Below, one piece after another: positions 1 to 6,599 of a stretch of DNA of 64,000 nucleotides. Under the pieces are notes generated by a model. The model worked only from the letters and a program-made list of their open reading frames with translations, was not told the origin of the DNA and ran no database searches. The stretch lies in the NCBI RefSeq assembly GCF_003339865.1, contig NZ_QPKV01000003.1:186001-250000 (forward strand). Reading direction: 5' to 3'. Positions within the stretch are counted from its first letter, which is position 1; each line of letters starts with the position of its first letter. Origin of the DNA: Pedobacter chinensis (lineage in GTDB: Bacteria; Bacteroidota; Bacteroidia; Sphingobacteriales; Sphingobacteriaceae). The position numbers were made by a program, and so were the translations under genes.

Positions 1-1
1 T

Positions 2-703
2 TCTACTTTAACTTCTGAAGCCCGGAAACGTTTAAGCGCCATTGAAGAGTTTTCTGATTTGGGCAGTGGCTTCAATGTGGCCATGCGGGATTTAGATATC
101 CGCGGTAGCGGAAATTTATTAGGTGCCGAGCAAAGTGGTTTCATTGCCGAAATCGGCTTTGAAATGTACCATAAGATTTTGGACGAAGCCATTCAGGAAC
201 TGAAAGAGGCTGAATTTAAAGGTTTGTTCGAAAATGAACCTGAACGCCCTTTTGTGGGTTTTACGCAGGTTGATACCGATTTGGAGCTATACATTCCGGA
301 TGCCTATATTACCAACATTACAGAACGCTACAACTTATATACCGAGCTTTCTAAATTAGATAATGAAACTGATTTAGCCATTTTTGAAAAACATTTAGCT
401 GATCGGTTTGGCCCCGTGCCGCCACAGGTAAAAACCATGTTGAGTGTGGTTCGTTTGCAGTGGTTTGGGAAAAAACTCGGTTTTGAGAAAATTAGTTTCA
501 AGAAAAACAGCCTACGGGGCTATTTTTTAAGCGATAAACAATCGAAATATTTCGATTCAAATACCTTTACCAAGATTTTAACTTTTGCCCAAAACCATCC
601 GCGAATGTGTAATTTGAAAGAGGTTAAGAATACTTTGCGCATCGCTTTTGATAATGTAAATACCGTTGAAGAGGCTATTCAAACACTCGAATTAATTGAT
701 TAA
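2..703 (+). CDS. mfd: Transcription-repair coupling factor Mfd, C-terminal part (5' end outside window)
   Basis: The reading frame is open from base 2, so the gene starts upstream of the window and only about the last 233 residues are seen. Mfd is a DNA translocase that pushes stalled RNA polymerase off damaged DNA and recruits the UvrABC excision machinery. The visible part begins at the end of the translocase module, with the RecG/Mfd-type stretch GSGFNVAMRDLDIRGSGNLL followed by GAEQSGFI. It continues into the C-terminal regulatory (TRCF) domain, which ends near FDNVNTVEEAIQTLELID. The stop is followed within a few bases by a very long hairpin terminator. Identification is firm from the RGSGNLLG segment and its position relative to the C-terminus. 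Confidence 0.93.
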   Translation, partial: STLTSEARKRLSAIEEFSDLGSGFNVAMRDLDIRGSGNLLGAEQSGFIAEIGFEMYHKILDEAIQELKEAEFKGLFENEPERPFVGFTQVDTDLELYIPDAYITNITERYNLYTELSKLDNETDLAIFEKHLADRFGPVPPQVKTMLSVVRLQWFGKKLGFEKISFKKNSLRGYFLSDKQSKYFDSNTFTKILTFAQNHPRMCNLKEVKNTLRIAFDNVNTVEEAIQTLELID

Positions 704-706
704 AAC

Positions 707-779
707 GTTAATTCAGTCAGTTGATTGACTCAATTAATGTTAATTCAGTCAATCAACTGACTCAATTAACATTTTTTAT
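707..779 (+). terminator. Very long near-perfect palindrome with T-run after mfd
   Basis: Two 31-base arms (707-737 and 740-770) are reverse complements except for two mismatched positions, with TG between them. The run ATTTTTTATT follows. On the + strand this is a strong intrinsic terminator for mfd. Each arm contains the units TTAATTCAGTCA and CTCAATTAA, so the structure also resembles a small palindromic mobile or REP-type element. Confidence 0.75.
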
Positions 780-791
780 TATATTTGACTT

Positions 792-1928
792 ATGCAAAGT
801 CAGATTTCAAGATATTTAAAATCAACGATCCTGAATAAAATAGGAAAGAATAAAGTAATTCTACTCTTTGGAACGAGGAGGGTTGGAAAAACCTGGCTTA
901 TTGAACAGATTACAGCTGAAGCAAACATCGAACATCTTTTATTAAATGGAGAAGACCAGGATGTTCAAATCTTGCTGACCACAAGAACTGTAGCAAACTA
1001 CAGTCGAATTTTAGGCAATGCCAAATTATTAGTGATTGATGAGGCGCAGGTAATCCCTGAAATCGGGAAAATTTTAAAACTGCTTATTGACAGCTTTAAA
1101 GACTTAACTATTATAGCAAGCGGCTCATCCGCTTTTGATCTTTCCAACCAAACAGGAGAACCTTTAACAGGGAGAAGTTTAACTTACTATTTATATCCAA
1201 TTGCTCAGATGGAACTGGCGCAATATGAAAATGGCTTACAGACTTTGCAAAATCTCGAGGAGAGGTTAATTTTTGGCGCTTATCCTGAAATATTTCAATT
1301 GGAAACCCTTACAGAGAAGTCGCAGTATTTAACAGAGCTGGTAAAATCATATTTACTTAAAGATATTTTGATGTATGAAACCATTCAGAATAGCAATAAA
1401 TTATTAGAGTTACTAAAACTTATTGCCTTTCAGGTTGGTTCAGAAGTTTCTATAGATGAGATTTCGCGTTCGCTGGGAATTAGCAAAAACACGGTAGATC
1501 GTTACCTCGATTTACTTTCAAAAGTATTTATCATTTATAAAGTTGGTGGTTACAGCAATAATTTGCGTAAAGAAGTAACCAAATCTTCTAAATGGTATTT
1601 TTATGATAACGGAATTCGTAATGCTATTATCAATGATTTTAGGTTATTAGCACTACGTAATGATCAGGGAATTTTGTGGGAAAATTATGGTTTCAGCGAG
1701 CGTATCAAAAAAATGTCGTATCAGCAACAGGGTGTTCAACATTATTTCTGGCGTACCTATGATCAGCAGGAACTTGACATGATAGAAGCCAAAAATGGAG
1801 AGATCTTAGCTGTCGATTTTAAATGGGGAAACCAAAAAAAGAAAATTCCAGGCTTTTTTGCTAAAAACTATCCTGATGTACCATTTTCTATAATTAACAA
1901 AGAAAATTATTTAGATTTTATACTTTAA
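792..1928 (+). CDS. AAA+ ATPase with C-terminal DUF4143
   Basis: This 378-residue protein belongs to the widespread family of AAA+ (AAA_14-type) ATPases with a C-terminal DUF4143 domain; the cellular role of the family is not established. The Walker A motif GTRRVGKT lies at about residues 27-34 and the Walker B motif LLVIDEAQ at about 79-86. A sensor-like IIASGSSAFDL follows. A winged-helix-like segment around residues 215-240 (SIDEISRSLGISKNTVDRYL) leads into the DUF4143 region, which ends in a nuclease-like fold portion containing LDMIEAKNGEILAVDFKWG. The start is an ATG shortly after the mfd terminator. The stop overlaps the ATG of the next gene by one base, so the two are translationally coupled. 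Such ATPases are often strain-variable. Confidence 0.85.
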   Translation: MQSQISRYLKSTILNKIGKNKVILLFGTRRVGKTWLIEQITAEANIEHLLLNGEDQDVQILLTTRTVANYSRILGNAKLLVIDEAQVIPEIGKILKLLIDSFKDLTIIASGSSAFDLSNQTGEPLTGRSLTYYLYPIAQMELAQYENGLQTLQNLEERLIFGAYPEIFQLETLTEKSQYLTELVKSYLLKDILMYETIQNSNKLLELLKLIAFQVGSEVSIDEISRSLGISKNTVDRYLDLLSKVFIIYKVGGYSNNLRKEVTKSSKWYFYDNGIRNAIINDFRLLALRNDQGILWENYGFSERIKKMSYQQQGVQHYFWRTYDQQELDMIEAKNGEILAVDFKWGNQKKKIPGFFAKNYPDVPFSIINKENYLDFIL

Positions 1929-2149
1929 TGTTTGACCCAACCTTATTGCTCGATTTAGTGAAAATGCAAATGCCTTATGGAAAATATAAAGGTTATTTAA
2001 TTTGCAATATACCGGAAAGTTATTTGCTTTGGTATAAAGACAAAGGCTTCCCGAAAGGAAAACTGGGCGATTTAATGGCAACAATGTTTGAGATTAGGGT
2101 TAATGGATTGGAGTATTTATTAACGCCATTGAAGAACCAGAATCGATAG
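1928..2149 (+). CDS. DUF3820 family small protein
   Basis: This 73-residue protein has the DUF3820 pattern: a central MPYGKYKGYLICNIPESYL followed by WYKDKGFPKGKLGDLMATMF. The family (Pfam 'putative quorum-sensing-regulated virulence factor') has no proven biochemical function. It overlaps the stop of the DUF4143 ATPase by one base and is probably co-transcribed with it. No signal peptide or membrane segment is seen. The length is normal for the family. Confidence 0.8.
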   Translation: MFDPTLLLDLVKMQMPYGKYKGYLICNIPESYLLWYKDKGFPKGKLGDLMATMFEIRVNGLEYLLTPLKNQNR

Positions 2150-2171
2150 TAAGTATAATTTTAGCAACTAA

Positions 2172-2482
2172 GGTTTGTCATTCTGAAAACCTGCGAAGCA
2201 AGCATGAATACAATTGAAAATAACGTTATTAATGAATGATCTTCTGAAGATGAATTTAACTTAGGTTCTTAAAGAATATCCCGCAGATTTAAGAAAATTA
2301 TGCAGACTTTATTTTATCTGCGTGATCAGCGGCATCTGCGGGAAACACCAGAAGCATCTCAACGTCATTTTACAAAAACAATTCAGCGGTAAACCGGGTA
2401 AAATACTGCCAGGTCAGGGATTTACTTCGTAGCTGCTTCCGCGGTCTTCACTGCGTTCAGAAAGGACAGAGTAAGATTGATA
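2172..2482. repeat. Dispersed intergenic repeat, copy 1
   Basis: This fills the 338-base gap before the FrnE-like gene and carries no credible ORF. Segments match copy 2 (32836-33062) in the same orientation and copy 3 (39560-39960) in reverse complement. Examples are the stretch around TTAACTTAGGTTCTTAAAGA, ATCTGCGTGATCAGCGG, and ACAAAAACAATTCAGCGGTA (2372-2391), which recurs inverted at about 39640-39663. The right end has the TTCACTGCGTTCAGAA motif found in several gaps of this window. Confidence 0.7.
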
Positions 2483-2487
2483 CAAAC

Positions 2488-3204
2488 TTATATCTCGCAA
2501 CCATTTTCATCACAAATGGCATCGTCATTTTTATTTAGTGAAGCAAGTGTGGTTTTCGGTTGAGCTTCCTTCCATTCTTTAAAACTTTGCGTTAACGCAT
2601 CTTCGAAAGCCTGAACAGGTTGAGCACCAGAAACGCCATACTTTCTGTCGAGCACAAAATAAGGAACTCCACGAATCCCTAAATTTTGACTCTCGTAAAT
2701 ATCATAACGAACGGCCTCGGCTAACTGGTCACTTTCTAAAACTTCCTTCGCCTCGGTTTTGTTTAAGCCAATTTCTTCAGCAAGATCAATTAAAACATCA
2801 TTCTCCCCAATATTTTTGCTTTTAATAAAATAGGCTTCGAATAATTTTTCTTCGGCCAAATCCTGCAGATTATATTTTGCAGCCAAATGGATTAATCGGT
2901 GTGCATTAAATGTATTTGCAGGAATATTAGTATCAAAATCGATTTTTAAACCAGCATTTGCGGCCATATCAACTACCTGTTTAGTCATTTGTTTGGCCTG
3001 CTCAATTGGCATTCCTTTGCTTCGGGAAAGGTATTCGTAAATCGTTTCGTTGTTTGTATTATGGTAATCAGGATTGAGCTGATAGCTTTTCCATATTACC
3101 TCAATTTCATTTTTAAAGGGCAGTTTTTCTATTGCCTGTTCAAAATGGCGTTTACCAATATAGCAAAACGGACACATCACGTCCGACCAGATTTCTACTT
3201 TCAT
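2488..3204 (-). CDS. DsbA-family oxidoreductase, FrnE-like
   Basis: This 238-residue protein has the 2-hydroxychromene isomerase/DsbA fold seen in FrnE, a cytoplasmic thioredoxin-fold disulfide oxidoreductase. The CxxC active site is C11-P-F-C14 in SDVMCPFCYIGKRHFE near the N-terminus. The FrnE-typical region GIRGVPYFVLDRKYGVSGAQ (cis-proline loop VPYF) lies near residues 178-197. There is no signal peptide, so it probably acts in the cytosol. A second cysteine pair, C231-x4-C236, ends the protein; some FrnE proteins carry an extra C-terminal cysteine motif. The start ATG at 3204 gives the usual FrnE beginning. It is transcribed alone. Confidence 0.88.
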   Translation of the reverse strand: MKVEIWSDVMCPFCYIGKRHFEQAIEKLPFKNEIEVIWKSYQLNPDYHNTNNETIYEYLSRSKGMPIEQAKQMTKQVVDMAANAGLKIDFDTNIPANTFNAHRLIHLAAKYNLQDLAEEKLFEAYFIKSKNIGENDVLIDLAEEIGLNKTEAKEVLESDQLAEAVRYDIYESQNLGIRGVPYFVLDRKYGVSGAQPVQAFEDALTQSFKEWKEAQPKTTLASLNKNDDAICDENGCEI

Positions 3205-3251
3205 AAAGGTAAAATTAGATTCTTCTTCCTTAACGATGGTAAATTGAAAGT

Positions 3252-3284
3252 AAAAAGGCCACTATCTTATAGGATAGCGGCTCT
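3252..3284 (-). terminator. Intrinsic terminator of the M14 peptidase gene
   Basis: On the minus strand, GCCGCTATCC-TATAAG-ATAGTGGC forms a stem (one wobble) followed by TTTTTAC. It lies just downstream of the peptidase stop at 3303. Confidence 0.7.
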
Positions 3285-3302
3285 CTATTTTCCTGCGGTT
3301 GA

Positions 3303-5996
3303 TTACTTATACAATTGATTGAATATCAGTTTAAAAGTTCCATGAGTTTGTGCCCTGAAAGCAATTTCTGGTCCGAAAGCGAGTAATTTACCTTTACCAA
3401 CATTTGCCTCAAAAGCTGTTACGCCATCCTGAAGATAAGCCTGGCCCCAAGCCCAACCGCTACGCAGCGGCGTTGCCGATTCAAACCACATTAAAGGCTT
3501 AATTTTACCAGTAGCAATAGCATCTCCTGTTAATTTAAAAACGGGGCTGTTATCAAAGTAAACATCAGCCTCTTTTTCCATTCCCCATGTTGATGGTTGT
3601 TTAGTATCTACTCCAACATTAAGCACACTTCCCGGCACATAATATTTTTCTGCGGGCAATCTTTTTTCTTCGCCGTTTATAATTTCCATCATCGCATTGC
3701 GAACAGGTAAATTCAAATGATAAGCTAAACTTGTACTGCTACCTATGGTTACAATGTTTCCGCCGGTTTCTAAGAATTTTTTCAATTGAGGAATCGATTT
3801 TTCTACTGTAATTCTACCCAAACGATTTCTATATTCTTCCGGAATTTCTTCTGGTTTTGGCCCAACGGCTCTTGAACCGAAACCGCCTCCCTGTACGGCA
3901 GGAATAGCACCACCAACAAAAATGATTACATCATATTTAGATTTTAAATTACCTGCATCAATATCCTGAGGATAAATAACCATAGCATTATAGTGATACT
4001 TTTCCATCATAAAGCGTAACCATCCAGATGCCATTGATCCACCATAATTATCCCACAATGCAATTCTAGCGGCCGAGATTTTAGTTTTATCTTTTGGAGC
4101 AGGTGCAGATTTTATCTTGACGTTGGCTTTTTCAAGGATTGATTTTCCCGCCGATGAAACATAGAAATCACCATTTTCTGTTGAGCGATACACATCAACT
4201 TTATTTTTTAACAGATCGTTTACCGCGGTGTAAGAATCATTTTGAGCCGCGCTTAAAACATAACCCGACCCCGAAGGGATTCTATTTTCCGGGTTTAACA
4301 ATTGTCCGTAAGGATTTTTTTCAAACGGACCGTTAAAATCATCTTGAATCCGGTCAAATTTTACATCCATTAAATAAGCTAAAGTCCAACCTGCTGCATC
4401 ATATGGAGGAATAGGAGCGCCGCCTTCATATTTAAAATCATTCGGGTGATCTTGTGGCTCAAACATATCCAAAACATGCGGACGGAAAGCCTGATCCGTT
4501 TTAACAATATAACTTCCAGCCGGATATTTCTTACCAGCAACCGTAAATGGGGCTGTTGCTTTTTGAACAACAATCCCTGTTCTGATCAGCGCATTTAAGA
4601 ATTTAATGGCAGAGTTAAAATCAGCTTGATCAGCAGACAAAATGTAACCCCGAGGGTCTCTGTTTGCCGGCGCTTTCATTACGGTATCGAAATATTTTAT
4701 GCTCATGGATCTTCTTGCCCCAAATTCAAAATCGCTGCTTTCTGCACTACCCGAGCCTCCTTTTTTCGCGGCATTATTTATTGCCTCAATTTTTTTGGGA
4801 GAAAAAGACCAGGTATCCTTTTTACCTCTTTCAATTGAATTTTTACCCATTTGATAAATGTTGTACAACAATTCATCGTGGTAACGCTGTGCATAGTTTA
4901 GCACGGCATAATTTAAAGAAACGGAATAATCAATCGAGTTTTTAAAGTACCATTTACGGGGTGTAACCGGATTTGGAGAATCACTGTTCGGTAATAACCG
5001 CGATGGAACCAATGGAATTTCTGATGGTGTAGGACTTCCCACAATTTCGGTAAGCAAGCCAATCATATTATGAAAATAAGTGGTTGTTCTCAATCCACCA
5101 TTATACCAGGTCGAGAAAACAGAGCCTCCACGTTGCGTATATCCCGGTTTATTTTCAACATTCATCCTGGTATGCATCGCTGCACCAACAGCGTCTAAGC
5201 TGGTTAAAAGCGTCGGGTCAAAAACATAATTAAAAGGATCGCGGTAAGGCGGGCCTGCAACCACTGTTCCGGCAGGGCCGGCCTGGTGGTGGTTGTACAT
5301 AATTTGGGGAATCCACTCTACAAAAAGCTGGCGACCTATATTTTGTGTTTCCTTTAAGTTTAACATAAAGAAATCGCGGTTATTATCATGCCCCGCATAT
5401 TTTTCATACAACTTTGGCAAACCAGATAAAGTTCTCTTTTTGGGATCTTTCTCTCTCATGTACCAATTACTAACCAACTCCTGTCCATCAGGATTAGCGT
5501 GGGTAAATAAAATGATCACATTGTCCAAAATTTTCATGGTTTCCGGATCTGTTTTCGAAGCAAATTCATAAGCGGTTTGAATCAGTTGATGCGCACCAAC
5601 GGTTTCTGTTGCATGTAAGCCACCATCAATCCAAACAATCGCTTTTCCTTCTTGCGACAGTGCTTTTGCTTGTTCTTGAGTAATTTCAGCATGAGCCAAT
5701 TGCTGTGAAATTTCTTTGTACCGATCTAACTTTTGAAGATTTTCCGGAGAAGAAACAATTAACATATACTGGCTTCTTCCTTCTTCTGTTTGGCCGATAT
5801 CTACCAGTTTAACACGCTTTGACGTTTCCGCTAGCTTTTTAAAATAGGCTTCAGTTTGAGTGTAGGTGGCAAGTTGATAATCATCACCAATGGTAAAACC
5901 AAAATGCGATTTTGGCGAAGGTATTTCTTGTGCAAAAACACTGCTGCTTACTATTAAAAAAGCTAAACATAGCTTCTTAAAGTGTCTTTTAATCAT
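3303..5996 (-). CDS. Secreted M14-family zinc carboxypeptidase-like protein
   Basis: An 897-residue exported protein with a clear signal peptide (residues 1-22, ending SSVFAQ). The M14 domain occupies roughly residues 35-370. The zinc motif H128-x-x-E131 lies in GGLHATETVG, NPDGQ is at 168-172, and a later histidine pair in YNHHQAG (236-237) should supply the third ligand. The remaining 500 residues include a long C-terminal domain with IALWDNYGGSMASGWLR, resembling the glutamine-amidotransferase-like fold found in large Bacteroidota M14 peptidases. It probably hydrolyses peptides or amide-linked substrates in the periplasm or outside the cell. A -7-like box TATATTTG is seen on the minus strand at 6022-6029, but no well-spaced -33 box was found. 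Confidence 0.88.
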   Translation of the reverse strand: MIKRHFKKLCLAFLIVSSSVFAQEIPSPKSHFGFTIGDDYQLATYTQTEAYFKKLAETSKRVKLVDIGQTEEGRSQYMLIVSSPENLQKLDRYKEISQQLAHAEITQEQAKALSQEGKAIVWIDGGLHATETVGAHQLIQTAYEFASKTDPETMKILDNVIILFTHANPDGQELVSNWYMREKDPKKRTLSGLPKLYEKYAGHDNNRDFFMLNLKETQNIGRQLFVEWIPQIMYNHHQAGPAGTVVAGPPYRDPFNYVFDPTLLTSLDAVGAAMHTRMNVENKPGYTQRGGSVFSTWYNGGLRTTTYFHNMIGLLTEIVGSPTPSEIPLVPSRLLPNSDSPNPVTPRKWYFKNSIDYSVSLNYAVLNYAQRYHDELLYNIYQMGKNSIERGKKDTWSFSPKKIEAINNAAKKGGSGSAESSDFEFGARRSMSIKYFDTVMKAPANRDPRGYILSADQADFNSAIKFLNALIRTGIVVQKATAPFTVAGKKYPAGSYIVKTDQAFRPHVLDMFEPQDHPNDFKYEGGAPIPPYDAAGWTLAYLMDVKFDRIQDDFNGPFEKNPYGQLLNPENRIPSGSGYVLSAAQNDSYTAVNDLLKNKVDVYRSTENGDFYVSSAGKSILEKANVKIKSAPAPKDKTKISAARIALWDNYGGSMASGWLRFMMEKYHYNAMVIYPQDIDAGNLKSKYDVIIFVGGAIPAVQGGGFGSRAVGPKPEEIPEEYRNRLGRITVEKSIPQLKKFLETGGNIVTIGSSTSLAYHLNLPVRNAMMEIINGEEKRLPAEKYYVPGSVLNVGVDTKQPSTWGMEKEADVYFDNSPVFKLTGDAIATGKIKPLMWFESATPLRSGWAWGQAYLQDGVTAFEANVGKGKLLAFGPEIAFRAQTHGTFKLIFNQLYK

Positions 5997-6145
5997 AGTT
6001 TAGGGTTGTTTGTTGGAGAATCAAATATAATGTAGAAATATATCCAAATTTAGGTTGCTGTAAATTTGTTACATGACATTTTGTGGCATAAAAGAGCTCA
6101 ATTCGTTATAGTTTAATCAAAATCAGATACAAAATTTGTCAATCC

Positions 6146-6177
6146 TTTAAATTCCTCCATCATAATCGATACATTTG
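6146..6177 (+). promoter_or_regulatory. Candidate promoter for the metE transcript
   Basis: The -7 box TACATTTG (6170-6177) matches the Bacteroidota consensus TAnnTTTG. TTTA at 6146-6149 is one base off the -33 TTTG, with a 20-base spacer. The predicted start near 6184 lies about 30 bases before the riboswitch. Confidence 0.42.
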
Positions 6178-6215
6178 CCTTTGATGTAAGTTCTTAACTT
6201 TATTTTTCATCAACC

Positions 6216-6390
6216 GATATAGGCTTTACTTAATTGTAGATTAAAAGGGAATCGTGTGCAAATCACGAGCTGTCGCGCAACTGTAAATTCTGTCTTTTTT
6301 AAAGACAACGGTTTTATCATTAGGCCACTGTACCTTTAGGTATGGGAAGGCGATAAAATCGGGAATAAGTCAGGAGACCTACCATATATC
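6216..6390 (+). ncRNA. Cobalamin (B12) riboswitch upstream of metE
   Basis: The conserved elements of a cobalamin riboswitch occur in order: AAAAGGGAATC, GTGCAAATCACGAGCTG, TCGCGCAACTGTAA, a variable arm, GCCACTG, GGGAAGGCG, and the B12 box GTCAGGAGACCTACC (6369-6383). An outer P1 helix can form between GATAT (6216-6220) and ATATC (6386-6390). It is a cis-acting sensor in the 5' leader. Placed before the B12-independent methionine synthase, it should shut the gene off when cobalamin is plentiful and MetH can be used. Confidence 0.93.
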
Positions 6391-6468
6391 GAATTGACGG
6401 TGCTTTCGCGTTATAGAGCAATTGGTCAGGTCTGATAGGTTCATAATAAAACTAACCCTTTTATTAAT

Positions 6469-6504
6469 TCTGCTTTAAGCCTTTGGCTGATCAGTAGATT
6501 TTTT
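6469..6504 (+). terminator. Terminator-like hairpin in the metE leader (riboswitch expression platform)
   Basis: TCTGCT (6469-6474) pairs with AGTAGA (6493-6498), with one wobble. An inner AGCC-TTT-GGCT hairpin lies between them, and six T residues follow immediately. It lies between the riboswitch and the metE start, where a B12-dependent attenuator is expected. GTCTGAT at about 6430-6436 could compete for the GATCAG part and act as anti-terminator. Confidence 0.5.
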
Positions 6505-6599
6505 GTGCCCCAACCTTTCCTTTTTGCTTTAAAAGAAATCATTACAAAATATTGCTTTAAGAGCTTTTAAACGATTTATTCACTTAATCTTTAAAAGAA

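Noticed and set aside
4626..4945. Open frames antisense to the M14 peptidase gene
   Set aside because: Shadow frames of a well-supported gene; composition is typical of antisense translation.
6216..6390. SAM riboswitch in front of metE
   Set aside because: The conserved words (GCGCAACTG, GCCACTG, CAGGAGACC) are those of the cobalamin class, not of SAM riboswitches.
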